A DNA stretch of 64,000 bases from Marinilactibacillus sp036039175 (GTDB taxonomy: Bacteria; Bacillota; Bacilli; Lactobacillales; Carnobacteriaceae_A): positions 1 to 64,000 of the forward strand of contig NZ_JAYXKP010000010.1 of NCBI RefSeq assembly GCF_036039175.1, written 5' to 3'. Below the pieces are notes generated by a model, which was not told where the DNA came from, did no database searches, and worked only from the letters and a program-made list of their open reading frames with translations. Numbering within the stretch: the stretch's first letter is position 1; every line of letters starts with the position of its first letter. The translations under genes were made by a program, and so were the position numbers. This document shows, in pieces, positions 41,810 through 49,266 of this stretch.

Positions 41810-42640
41810 GTGGCGATTAAAAAGTACAAACCTACCACAAACGGACGTCGTAACATGACTGGGTCAGATTTCGCTGAAATCACAACTAGCACACCAGAAA
41901 AAACTTTGCTAGCTCCAAGCCCAAAACGTGCTGGACGTAACAATAAAGGTAGAATCACTGTCCGTCATCAAGGCGGCGGCCACAAGCAAAGATACCGTAT
42001 TATTGATTTCAAACGTCAAAAAGATGGCGTTCGCGGTATTGTAAAAACAGTTGAGTATGATCCAAACCGCTCAGCAAACATTTCATTGATCCAATACGAA
42101 GATGGTGTTAAAACTTACATTTTAGCTCCTAAAGGTATCGAAGTTGGACAAAACATTATGTCTGGTGAAGATGTAGATATCAAAGTTGGTAATGCACTTC
42201 CACTAGCAAACATTCCTGTTGGTTCTGTTATCCACAACATCGAGTTGAAACCTGGTAAAGGTGGACAATTAGCTCGTTCAGCTGGAACTTCTGCTCAAAT
42301 CCTTGGTAAAGAAGGAAAATACGTATTAGTACGTTTGAGATCTGGAGAAAGCCGTCTGATTCTTGCTAGCTGCCGTGCAACTCTTGGTTCAGTTGGTAAC
42401 GAACAACACGAATTAATTAACATTGGTAAAGCCGGTCGTAACCGTTGGAAAGGCAAACGTCCTTCAGTTCGTGGATCTGTAATGAACCCGAATGATCACC
42501 CACACGGTGGTGGTGAAGGTAAAGCTCCAATCGGACGTCCAAGCCCAATGACTCCATGGGGTAAACCTACTCTTGGTAAGAAAACACGTAATGGTAAGAA
42601 TCGTTCAGATAAACTTATCGTTCGTCGTCGTAAAAAATAA
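41810..42640 (+). CDS. rplB: 50S ribosomal protein L2
   Basis: The 276-residue L2 includes RNNKGRITVRHQGGGHKQRYR near 44-64 and the C-terminal NPNDHPHGGGEGKAPIGRP segment (near 225-243) with the conserved His near the peptidyl transferase centre. It is needed for subunit association. The start is GTG 41810 with AAGGAGGG 9 bases upstream. A small CTTACTT/AAGTAAG hairpin lies in the 53-base gap after rplW. Confidence 0.98.
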   Translation: MAIKKYKPTTNGRRNMTGSDFAEITTSTPEKTLLAPSPKRAGRNNKGRITVRHQGGGHKQRYRIIDFKRQKDGVRGIVKTVEYDPNRSANISLIQYEDGVKTYILAPKGIEVGQNIMSGEDVDIKVGNALPLANIPVGSVIHNIELKPGKGGQLARSAGTSAQILGKEGKYVLVRLRSGESRLILASCRATLGSVGNEQHELINIGKAGRNRWKGKRPSVRGSVMNPNDHPHGGGEGKAPIGRPSPMTPWGKPTLGKKTRNGKNRSDKLIVRRRKK

Positions 42641-42693
42641 TTTAAAACTTAAATGAAGAAAATTCAGGATTTATCCTGGAAGGAGGGCAATAC

Positions 42694-42969
42694 ATGAGCC
42701 GTAGTTTGAAAAAGGGACCTTTCGTCGATGCTCATTTGATGAAAAAAGTTCGTGAACTTGGTGAAGACAACAAACGTGTTATCAAAACATGGTCACGTCG
42801 CTCAACGATCTTCCCGAACTTTGTAGGTCACACCATTGCCGTATATGATGGAAGAAAACACGTGCCAGTTTATGTTCAAGAGGACATGGTTGGTCACAAA
42901 CTTGGTGAATTCGCACCAACAAGAACATACCGTGGACACGGTAAAGATGATCGCACAACTAAACGTTAA
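42694..42969 (+). CDS. rpsS: 30S ribosomal protein S19
   Basis: The 91-residue S19 starts SRSLKKGPFVD and has the TWSRRSTIFPNFVGHTIAVYDGRKH core near 31-55 and the GEFAPTRTYRGHG tail. It pairs with S13 in the 30S head and contacts the A-site tRNA region. AAGGAGGG precedes ATG by about 7 bases; a CAGGAT/ATCCTG hairpin occupies part of the 53-base gap. Confidence 0.98.
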   Translation: MSRSLKKGPFVDAHLMKKVRELGEDNKRVIKTWSRRSTIFPNFVGHTIAVYDGRKHVPVYVQEDMVGHKLGEFAPTRTYRGHGKDDRTTKR

Positions 42970-42990
42970 TAGCGAAGGGAGGAAATTTCC

Positions 42991-43347
42991 ATGGCAGAAA
43001 CAGTAACAGCCGCAAAAGCAACTGCTCGTACAGTTCGTATTGCACCTCGTAAAGCTAGATTAGTAGTCGATACTATTCGTGGTAAAAGTGCTGCAGAAGC
43101 TATTTCTATCCTTCGCTTCACTAACCGCGGAGCATCTGAAGAGGTAGAAAAAGTTTTAATGTCAGCAATTGCGAACGCTGAGCATAATTATGATATGGAT
43201 ATAGAAGAATTATTTGTAAGTGAAGCCTATGTCAACGAAGGAGCTACTTTAAAAAGATTCCGTCCGCGCGCAAAAGGTGCAGCTTCAAGAATCAACAAAC
43301 GTACTAGCCACATTACAGTAGTGGTATCAGAGAAGAAGGAGGGGTAA
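42991..43347 (+). CDS. rplV: 50S ribosomal protein L22
   Basis: The 118-residue L22 has the RIAPRKARLVVDTIRGKSAAEA helix near 16-37 and the long hairpin ATLKRFRPRAKGAASRINKRTSH (near 83-105) that reaches into the exit tunnel, a site of macrolide-resistance changes. GGGAGG is 8 bases before ATG. It is followed after three bases by rpsC. Confidence 0.98.
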   Translation: MAETVTAAKATARTVRIAPRKARLVVDTIRGKSAAEAISILRFTNRGASEEVEKVLMSAIANAEHNYDMDIEELFVSEAYVNEGATLKRFRPRAKGAASRINKRTSHITVVVSEKKEG

Positions 43348-43350
43348 TCT

Positions 43351-44007
43351 GTGGGACAAAAAATAAACCCTAATGGTATGCGTGTTGGCGTCATCCGTGA
43401 TTGGGACGCTAAATGGTATGCAGAAAAAGACTTTGCGGACACATTGCTAGAAGACTTAGCTGTTCGTGAATATATTGCAGAAAAATTAAGCACTGCTTCA
43501 GTTTCACGTGTTGAAATCGAACGTGCTGCAAACAGAATCAACTTGTCAATTCACACTGCTAAACCAGGTATGGTTATTGGTAAAGGTGGATCAGAAGTTG
43601 ACTCATTAAGAAATAACTTGAACAGTATGACTGGCAAACGTGTTCACGTCAATATTGTTGAAATTAAAAGACCTGATATGGACGCTACTTTGGTAGCTAA
43701 AAGTATCGCTGAACAACTTGAAAACCGTATCTCATTCCGTCGTGCTCAGAAACAAGCAATTCAACGTACAATGCGTTCTGGCGCTAAAGGAATCCGTACT
43801 ATGGTTTCAGGTCGTTTAAATGGGGCAGACATGGCCCGTAACGAAAGCTTTTCTGAAGGAACAGTTCCATTGCACACTATCCGTGCTGATATCGATTTTG
43901 CTAACGAAGAAGCAGATACAACTTACGGTAAAATCGGCGTAAAAGTATGGATCTACAAAGGAGAAGTTCTTCCAGGAAAGACTCAGAACATGAAAGGAGG
44001 AAAATAA
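43351..44007 (+). CDS. rpsC: 30S ribosomal protein S3
   Basis: The 218-residue S3 has the GQKINPNGMRVG start, a KH domain with its VIGKGG loop near residue 75, and the C-terminal KGIRTMVSGRLNGADMARNE region near 150. It lines the mRNA entry channel with S4 and S5. The GTG start has AAGGAGGGG about 6 bases upstream inside the end of rplV. Confidence 0.98.
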   Translation: MGQKINPNGMRVGVIRDWDAKWYAEKDFADTLLEDLAVREYIAEKLSTASVSRVEIERAANRINLSIHTAKPGMVIGKGGSEVDSLRNNLNSMTGKRVHVNIVEIKRPDMDATLVAKSIAEQLENRISFRRAQKQAIQRTMRSGAKGIRTMVSGRLNGADMARNESFSEGTVPLHTIRADIDFANEEADTTYGKIGVKVWIYKGEVLPGKTQNMKGGK

Positions 44008-44010
44008 TCA

Positions 44011-44442
44011 ATGTTAGTACCAAAACGTGTAAAACACCGTCGTGAATTCCGTGGTAAAATGCGAGGAGAAGCGAAAGGTGGAAAAGAAATTGCTTACGGT
44101 CAATACGGCTTACAAGCAGTTGACTCAACTTGGATCACAAGTCGTCAGATAGAGTCTGCTCGTATCGCTATGACACGTTACATGAAACGTGGTGGGAAAG
44201 TATGGATTAAAATCTTCCCTCACAAACCGGTGACAGCTAAAGCAATTGGTGTACGTATGGGTTCCGGTAAAGGAGCTCCTGAGGGCTGGGTAGCACCCGT
44301 AAAACGTGGTAAAATCATGTTTGAAATCGGTGGCGTATCTGAAGAAGTAGCTCGCGAAGCATTGCGTTTAGCTTCACACAAACTACCAGTTAAAACTAAG
44401 GTAGTAACTCGTGAAGAAAGTGGTGACTCACATGAAGGCTAA
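44011..44442 (+). CDS. rplP: 50S ribosomal protein L16
   Basis: This 143-residue L16 has MLVPKRVKHRREFRG, the AYGQYGLQAVDSTWI segment near 30, MTRYMKRGGKVWIKIFPHKP near 60 and the GSGKGAPEGWVAPVKRGKI loop near 83-101 that touches the A-site tRNA elbow. GGAGG lies 8-9 bases before ATG. Its end overlaps rpmC by 11 bases. Confidence 0.98.
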   Translation: MLVPKRVKHRREFRGKMRGEAKGGKEIAYGQYGLQAVDSTWITSRQIESARIAMTRYMKRGGKVWIKIFPHKPVTAKAIGVRMGSGKGAPEGWVAPVKRGKIMFEIGGVSEEVAREALRLASHKLPVKTKVVTREESGDSHEG

Positions 44443-44626
44443 TGAATTAAAAGGCTTATCCACTACTGAATTAATTAAAAAAGAAGCAGAGTACAAAGAA
44501 GAATTATTCAACTTGCGCTTTCAGTTAGCAACAGGACAACTAGAAAACACATCTCGCATTAAAGATGTACGTAAAAACATCGCACGTGTAAAAACAGTTT
44601 TGCGTCAGGCTGAACTAGTTAAGTAA
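44432..44626 (+). CDS. rpmC: 50S ribosomal protein L29
   Basis: This 64-residue two-helix protein has the family run KEELFNLRFQLATGQLEN near 22-39. It sits beside L23 at the tunnel exit. ATG 44432 gives the standard MKANELK start and overlaps the 3' end of rplP by 11 bases, with only a weak ribosome binding site, so its translation should depend on rplP. In-frame GTG codons lie upstream but extend into rplP. Confidence 0.95.
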   Translation: MKANELKGLSTTELIKKEAEYKEELFNLRFQLATGQLENTSRIKDVRKNIARVKTVLRQAELVK

Positions 44627-44660
44627 TCGTGACGGATCTGTATTCAAAGGAGGCTGGAAA

Positions 44661-44924
44661 ATGGCTGAACGTAATGATCGTAAAGTATATCAAGGTAAAG
44701 TTGTTTCAGACAAGATGGATAAAACTATCGTTGTAGAAATCTCTACACAAAAACAACATACTAAATACCATAAACGCATGAAATACTCTACAAAATTCAA
44801 AGCTCATGACGAAGACAATACTGCCAAAATAGGTGATGTCGTTAAAATCATGGAAACTCGTCCATTATCTAAAGATAAACGATTCCGTTTATTAGAAGTG
44901 GTTGAAGTAGCAGTAGTATTATAG
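44661..44924 (+). CDS. rpsQ: 30S ribosomal protein S17
   Basis: The 87-residue S17 is an OB-fold protein with GKVVSDKMDKTIVVEI near 12, YHKRMKYSTKFKAHDE near 35 and MESRPLSKDKRF-like METRPLSKDKRFRL near 65. It binds the 16S 5' domain early in assembly. AAAGGAGG precedes ATG by 8 bases. The 74-base gap to rplN holds two hairpins. Confidence 0.97.
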   Translation: MAERNDRKVYQGKVVSDKMDKTIVVEISTQKQHTKYHKRMKYSTKFKAHDEDNTAKIGDVVKIMETRPLSKDKRFRLLEVVEVAVVL

Positions 44925-44937
44925 AAAAAAGTATTGC

Positions 44938-44974
44938 TAGCCTAACAGGCTACGCAGCGAAGAGTGTATCTTCG
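44938..44974 (+). repeat. Two small perfect hairpins between rpsQ and rplN
   Basis: TAGCCT (44938-44943)-AAC-AGGCTA (44947-44952), then CGAAGA (44958-44963)/TCTTCG (44969-44974), both perfect 6-bp stems ending 25 bases before rplN. Confidence 0.55.
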
Positions 44975-44998
44975 TGAGTTTGAAAGGAGGATCCTAAC

Positions 44999-45367
44999 GT
45001 GATTCAAACAGAAAGTCGAATGAAAGTTGCTGACAACTCTGGTGCACGCGAAGTACTTGTAATTAAAGTATTAGGCGGATCAGGTGCAAAGACTGCCAAT
45101 ATCGGAGACGAAGTAGTTGTAACTGTTAAACATGCAACACCAGGCGGCGTTGTTAAAAAAGGTGAAGTTGTTCGTGCGGTTATCGTTCGTACAAAATCAG
45201 GAGCTCGTCGTTCAGACGGTTCATATATTAAATTTGACGAAAATGCTTGTGTTATTATTCGTGAAGACAAAGCACCACGTGGAACACGTATCTTCGGACC
45301 AGTTGCTCGTGAATTGCGTGAGAATGACTTTATGAGAATTGTTTCGTTAGCTCCGGAAGTTCTTTAA
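44999..45367 (+). CDS. rplN: 50S ribosomal protein L14
   Basis: The 122-residue L14 has MIQTESRMKVADNSGAREV, VKHATPGGVVKKGEVVRAVIVRT near 42-64 and the RGTRIFGPVARELRE segment near 97. It forms an intersubunit bridge and is the docking site for the silencing factor RsfS. The start is GTG with AAAGGAGG 8 bases upstream. Confidence 0.98.
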   Translation: MIQTESRMKVADNSGAREVLVIKVLGGSGAKTANIGDEVVVTVKHATPGGVVKKGEVVRAVIVRTKSGARRSDGSYIKFDENACVIIREDKAPRGTRIFGPVARELRENDFMRIVSLAPEVL

Positions 45368-45401
45368 TTCCGACAAATGTCATAAGGAGGTGCGCTAGAG
45401 A

Positions 45402-45707
45402 ATGTTTGTAAAATCAGGAGATAAAGTTAAAATTTTAGCTGGTAAAGACAAAGGCAAGCAAGGTACGATCAAAACTGCTTTGCCAAAACAAAACAAAGTA
45501 ATCGTTGAAGGTATTAATATCATGAAGAAACATACCCGTCCTACTGGTATGGGCCAAGAAGGCGGAATAGTCGAGATTGAAGCGCCTATTCACGTATCTA
45601 ACGTTCAATTGATTGATCCTAAAACAGATGAACCTACAAGAGTAGGATATAAATTCGAAGATGGTAAGAAAGTACGTTACGCTAAGAAATCAGGCGAAAC
45701 ACTTTAA
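45402..45707 (+). CDS. rplX: 50S ribosomal protein L24
   Basis: The 101-residue L24 opens with a KOW motif (GDKVKILAGKDKGKQGTI, near 6-23) followed by EGINIMKKHTRPTG near 38. It starts 50S assembly at the 5' end of 23S rRNA. AAGGAGG lies about 11 bases before ATG, slightly long; it is 34 bases after rplN. Confidence 0.97.
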   Translation: MFVKSGDKVKILAGKDKGKQGTIKTALPKQNKVIVEGINIMKKHTRPTGMGQEGGIVEIEAPIHVSNVQLIDPKTDEPTRVGYKFEDGKKVRYAKKSGETL

Positions 45708-45734
45708 TATAGTAGGGAAGGAGGGCATTCATAA

Positions 45735-46274
45735 ATGACACGCCTTAAAGATAAATATCTTAATGATGTACGTCCGTCATTAGTTGAAAAATTTGAGTAT
45801 AATTCAGTTATGCAAGCACCTGTTGTAGACAAAATCGTCTTAAACATCGGTGTTGGTGACGCTGTATCAAATACTAAAAATCTAGACAAAGCTGTAGAAG
45901 AATTAACACTTATTGCAGGACAGAAACCTATCGTTACTCATGCTAAAAAATCTATTGCTGCTTTTCGTTTACGTGAAGGTATGCCAATTGGTACTAAAGT
46001 AACTTTACGTGGTGAACGTATGTATGATTTCTTGGACAAATTAGTAACTGTTTCTCTACCTCGTGTACGTGACTTCCGTGGAGTTAGCAAAAATGCTTTC
46101 GACGGACGTGGAAACTACACGCTAGGTGTTAAAGAGCAACTGATCTTCCCAGAGATCGACTATGATGATGTTGATAAAGTTCGCGGAATGGACATCGTTA
46201 TCGTTACAACGGCTAATACAGATGAAGAAGCTCGTGAATTACTTGGACAATTGGGAATGCCGTTCCAAAAATAA
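45735..46274 (+). CDS. rplE: 50S ribosomal protein L5
   Basis: The 179-residue L5 contains VDKIVLNIGVGDAVSN near 32, RLREGMPIGTKVTLRG near 78, the DFRGVSKNAFDGRGNYTLGVKEQ region near 115-137 and the GMDIVIVTTA strand. It binds 5S rRNA with L18 and contacts P-site tRNA. GGAAGGAGGG precedes the ATG by about 9 bases. Confidence 0.98.
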   Translation: MTRLKDKYLNDVRPSLVEKFEYNSVMQAPVVDKIVLNIGVGDAVSNTKNLDKAVEELTLIAGQKPIVTHAKKSIAAFRLREGMPIGTKVTLRGERMYDFLDKLVTVSLPRVRDFRGVSKNAFDGRGNYTLGVKEQLIFPEIDYDDVDKVRGMDIVIVTTANTDEEARELLGQLGMPFQK

Positions 46275-46307
46275 CCACGACACCTTATTAGGAGGGAAAA
46301 TGTAGAA

Positions 46308-46493
46308 ATGGCTAAAAAATCGATGATTCAAAAGAATAAAAAACCAGCCAAGTTTTCGACTCGTGAGTATACTCGTTGTGAACGTTGTGGACGCCCACAT
46401 TCAGTATATCAACAATTTAAATTGTGCCGTATTTGCTTGCGTGAGCTAGCTTATAAAGGACAAATTCCAGGCTTGAAAAAAGCAAGCTGGTAA
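46308..46493 (+). CDS. rpsN: 30S ribosomal protein S14, zinc-binding type
   Basis: The 61-residue short S14 (type Z) has Cys24, Cys27, Cys40 and Cys43 in CERC and CRIC pairs that bind zinc. It sits in the 30S head with S3 and S10. The conserved operon position marks it as the main S14; firmicutes may carry a second zinc-free copy elsewhere. AGGAGGG precedes ATG by about 10 bases. Confidence 0.97.
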   Translation: MAKKSMIQKNKKPAKFSTREYTRCERCGRPHSVYQQFKLCRICLRELAYKGQIPGLKKASW

Positions 46494-46528
46494 AAATAGA
46501 AAACTTGTCACAAAGGAGGATATAACGA

Positions 46529-46927
46529 ATGGTCATGACAGATCCTATCGCAGATTTCTTGACTCGTGTACGTAATGCTAATAATGCTCGTCATACGAAA
46601 GTAGAAATTCCTGCTTCAAACATTAAAAAAGGTATGGCCCAAATCCTGAAAAATGAAGGATTCGTAAAAGATATCGAATTCGTGGAAGATGACAAACAAG
46701 GAATCGTCCGCATTTTCTTGAAATATGGTCAAAATGACGAACGCGTTATTACTGGCTTGAAACGTATTTCAAAACCAGGTTTGCGTGTTTACGTAAAAGC
46801 AGAAGAAATGCCAAAAGTATTGAACGGTTTAGGAGTTGCGCTTGTTTCTACGTCTGAAGGCGTTGTAACTGATAAAACTGCTCGTTCTAAAAACATCGGT
46901 GGAGAAGTCCTCGCGTACGTTTGGTAA
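46529..46927 (+). CDS. rpsH: 30S ribosomal protein S8
   Basis: The 132-residue S8 begins MVMTDPIADFLTRVRNA and has the C-terminal RVYVKAEEMPKVLNGLG and VSTSEGVVTDKTA segments that bind 16S helix 21. In E. coli it represses the spc operon by binding near rplE; I did not identify such a site here. AGGAGG is 9 bases before ATG 46529. Confidence 0.98.
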   Translation: MVMTDPIADFLTRVRNANNARHTKVEIPASNIKKGMAQILKNEGFVKDIEFVEDDKQGIVRIFLKYGQNDERVITGLKRISKPGLRVYVKAEEMPKVLNGLGVALVSTSEGVVTDKTARSKNIGGEVLAYVW

Positions 46928-46958
46928 TAAACATAAAGAATGAAGGAGGTGCCGTACT

Positions 46959-47495
46959 TTGAGTCGTATCGGAAATAAACCTATTACTATTCCAGAAGGT
47001 GTAGAAATCGACCTTAACGGAACAGAAATCACAGTTAAAGGTAAAAATGGCGAGTTATCTCGTACATTAAGCCCAGTTATTTCAATTAACATTGAAGATA
47101 ACGTAATGACATTTACAAGACCTGATGAATCTAAAGCAAGCCGTACTATCCATGGAACTACACGCGCTGTCGTGAACAACATGGTAGAAGGTGTTACTGA
47201 AGGATTCCAGAAAACACTTGAATTGATCGGTGTTGGTTACCGTGCACAATTGCAAGGTAAAACATTAGTATTAAACGTTGGTCTTTCACACACAGTTGAA
47301 TTCGAAGAAATCGAAGGCTTAACTGTTGAAGTTCCATCAAATACTACTGTAGTAGTTAAAGGTGCTAACAAAGAAAAAGTTGGCGCATTAGCTGCAAACA
47401 TTAGAGCCGTTCGTCCCCCTGAGCCATATAAAGGTAAAGGAATTCGTTACCAAGGCGAGCAAGTTCGTCGTAAAGAAGGTAAAACAGGTAAATAA
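46959..47495 (+). CDS. rplF: 50S ribosomal protein L6
   Basis: The 178-residue L6 has MSRIGNKPITIPEGVEI and the C-terminal signature RPPEPYKGKGIRYQGE near 150-165. It lies at the base of the L7/L12 stalk near the sarcin-ricin loop. The start is TTG 46959 with GGAGG 8 bases upstream. It is followed by an unusual 214-base spacer before rplR. Confidence 0.97.
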   Translation: MSRIGNKPITIPEGVEIDLNGTEITVKGKNGELSRTLSPVISINIEDNVMTFTRPDESKASRTIHGTTRAVVNNMVEGVTEGFQKTLELIGVGYRAQLQGKTLVLNVGLSHTVEFEEIEGLTVEVPSNTTVVVKGANKEKVGALAANIRAVRPPEPYKGKGIRYQGEQVRRKEGKTGK

Positions 47496-47502
47496 TGCAT
47501 TC

Positions 47503-47693
47503 AAGTCGAACTTAAACTTGGAATGTCTAAAATCAGTTGCAGATCATACCCTGCGTATGATCTTACTGCTCGGTTTGAAACTATTCCGACGTATTTCTGT
47601 GTCAGTTAGCTGACATCAGTGATCAAGCCGTTCGACTTAACTTTGCGTTTTCCTGAAGAACACAATACTCAATTCGAACTGAGTAAATAACTA
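47503..47693 (+). other. Structured RNA element between rplF and rplR
   Basis: AAGTCGAAC (47503-47511) is exactly complementary to GTTCGACTT (47630-47638), closing a domain of about 136 bases. Within it are perfect hairpins AGATCATAC (47541-47549)/GTATGATCT (47555-47563) and TGTCAG (47600-47605)-TTAG-CTGACA (47610-47615), the latter extended by CTG/CAG. A further TACTCA/TGAGTA hairpin follows near 47668-47687. I see no open frame or promoter. Neighbouring spacers in this operon are 3-35 bases long. Confidence 0.7.
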
Positions 47694-47709
47694 TGAAGAG
47701 GTGACAATT

Positions 47710-48066
47710 GTGATTACAAAACCAGATAAAAATAAGTTACGTCAAAAAAGACACAACCGTGTCCGTAGAAATCTTTCTGGTACTGCAGCGCGCCCACGTT
47801 TGAACGTATTCCGTTCTAATAAACACATCTATGCTCAAGTAATTGATGACGTAGAGGGTGTAACGCTCGCAAGTGCATCTACTTTGGATACTGATGTTTC
47901 AGGAGATTCTAAAGTTGCTTTAGCAGCATCTGTTGGAAAATTAGTAGCTGAACGTGCAAGTGAGAAAAACGTTACAGAAGTAGTATTTGATCGTGGTGGA
48001 TATCAATATCACGGGCGTGTTAAAGCATTAGCTGACGCAGCTCGCGAAAACGGACTAACATTCTAG
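47710..48066 (+). CDS. rplR: 50S ribosomal protein L18
   Basis: This 118-residue L18 has RRNLSGTAARPRLNVFRSNKHIYAQVIDD near 20-48 (read in parts) and the GGYQYHGRVKALADAARENGL tail. It binds 5S rRNA with L5. GTG 47710 matches the family start MITKPDKNK and has GAAGAGG 8 bases upstream; GTG 47701 is too close to that site. It follows the structured spacer, so its translation may be controlled separately from rplF. Confidence 0.96.
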   Translation: MITKPDKNKLRQKRHNRVRRNLSGTAARPRLNVFRSNKHIYAQVIDDVEGVTLASASTLDTDVSGDSKVALAASVGKLVAERASEKNVTEVVFDRGGYQYHGRVKALADAARENGLTF

Positions 48067-48088
48067 AGTAAAGGAGGAGTTAAGGTAC

Positions 48089-48592
48089 ATGACAACTCAT
48101 ATTGATGCAGCAAAATTAGACATTGAAGACCGCGTAGTAGAAATTAACCGCGTAACTAAAGTTGTTAAAGGTGGACGTCGTCTACGTTTCGCAGCGCTAG
48201 TAGTCGTTGGAGACAAAAATGGACATGTAGGATTCGGTACTGGTAAAGCACAAGAAGTTCCTGAAGCAATCCGTAAAGCGATTGAAGCAGCTAAAACTAA
48301 CCTTGTACAAGTACCAATGGTCGGAACTACAATACCTCACGAAGTTATCGGACGCCACGGTGGCGGAAATATCATCATGAAACCAGCCGTAGCCGGTTCT
48401 GGAATTTCTGCTGGTGGACCTGTTCGTGCCGTACTGGAATTAGCTGGTGTACAAGATGTTTCATCTAAATCAGTTGGATCTAGTTCTCCAATCAACATGG
48501 TTCGAGCAACTATCGATGGTATTAGTCAATTAAAACGCGCTGAAGAAGTTGCAAAACTTCGTGGCAAATCTGTAGAAGAATTACTTGGATAA
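48089..48592 (+). CDS. rpsE: 30S ribosomal protein S5
   Basis: The 167-residue S5 has VVKGGRRLRFAALVVVGD near 25-42, a loop linked to spectinomycin resistance, and the C-terminal GRHGGGNIIMKPAVAGSGISAGGPVR segment near 87-112. It helps form the mRNA entry tunnel and affects fidelity. AAAGGAGG is about 11 bases before ATG. Confidence 0.98.
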   Translation: MTTHIDAAKLDIEDRVVEINRVTKVVKGGRRLRFAALVVVGDKNGHVGFGTGKAQEVPEAIRKAIEAAKTNLVQVPMVGTTIPHEVIGRHGGGNIIMKPAVAGSGISAGGPVRAVLELAGVQDVSSKSVGSSSPINMVRATIDGISQLKRAEEVAKLRGKSVEELLG

Positions 48593-48606
48593 GGAGGGAT
48601 GACACA

Positions 48607-48789
48607 ATGGCAAATCTAGAAATTACTTTAAAGCGTAGTTTAATTGGTCGTCCTCAAAACCAACATCAGGTAGTTAAATCTTTAGGTCTTAGAAAAACAA
48701 ACTCTTCTGTTGTGAGACCAGATAATGATGCAGTTAGAGGCGCAATCAAGAAAATCGCTCATTTAATTGAAGTAAAAGAAGTTCAATAA
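48607..48789 (+). CDS. rpmD: 50S ribosomal protein L30
   Basis: The 60-residue L30 has the short ferredoxin-like fold of the family: LEITLKRSLIGRPQNQHQVV, GLRKTNSSVVRPDNDAVRG and IKKIAHLIEVKEV. It binds 23S rRNA domain II. AAGGAGGG is 7 bases before the ATG, and the gene follows rpsE after 14 bases. Confidence 0.97.
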   Translation: MANLEITLKRSLIGRPQNQHQVVKSLGLRKTNSSVVRPDNDAVRGAIKKIAHLIEVKEVQ

Positions 48790-48822
48790 GTTTAAGTTTA
48801 ACTAAAGGAGGTGCCAAGATTT

Positions 48823-49263
48823 ATGAAACTTCATGAATTAAAACCTGCAGAAGGTTCTCGTAAGACACGTAACCGTGTTGGTCGTGGTTCGTCTTCTGGT
48901 AATGGTAAAACATCAGGTCGTGGTCAAAAAGGACAAAAAGCTCGTTCAGGTGGTGGAACTCGTCTAGGGTTCGAAGGTGGACAAACTCCATTATTCCAAA
49001 CATTACCAAAACGTGGGTTTACAAACTACAACCGTAAAGAATTCGCGATCGTTAACTTAGATTCATTGAATCGTTTTGACGCAGATACAGAAGTAACTCC
49101 AGAATTATTGATATCAACAGGTGTTGTTAAAAATAAAAAATCCGGTGTGAAAGTATTGGCGAAAGGAAACGTTGATCGCAAACTTACTGTTAAAGCACAC
49201 AAGTTTTCAACTGCTGCGAAAGAAGCGATTGAAGCTGCCGGTGGATCAGTAGAGGTGATCTAA
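48823..49263 (+). CDS. rplO: 50S ribosomal protein L15
   Basis: The 146-residue L15 starts MKLHELKPAEGSRK and has the glycine/arginine-rich extended arm GRGSSSGNGKTSGRGQKGQK, then the globular GFEGGQTPLFQTLPKRGF part. ATG 48823 is the conserved start, with AAGGAGG about 11 bases upstream; an upstream in-frame GTG at 48811 lies within that site. secY begins 3 bases after its stop. Confidence 0.97.
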   Translation: MKLHELKPAEGSRKTRNRVGRGSSSGNGKTSGRGQKGQKARSGGGTRLGFEGGQTPLFQTLPKRGFTNYNRKEFAIVNLDSLNRFDADTEVTPELLISTGVVKNKKSGVKVLAKGNVDRKLTVKAHKFSTAAKEAIEAAGGSVEVI

Positions 49264-49266
49264 TTT

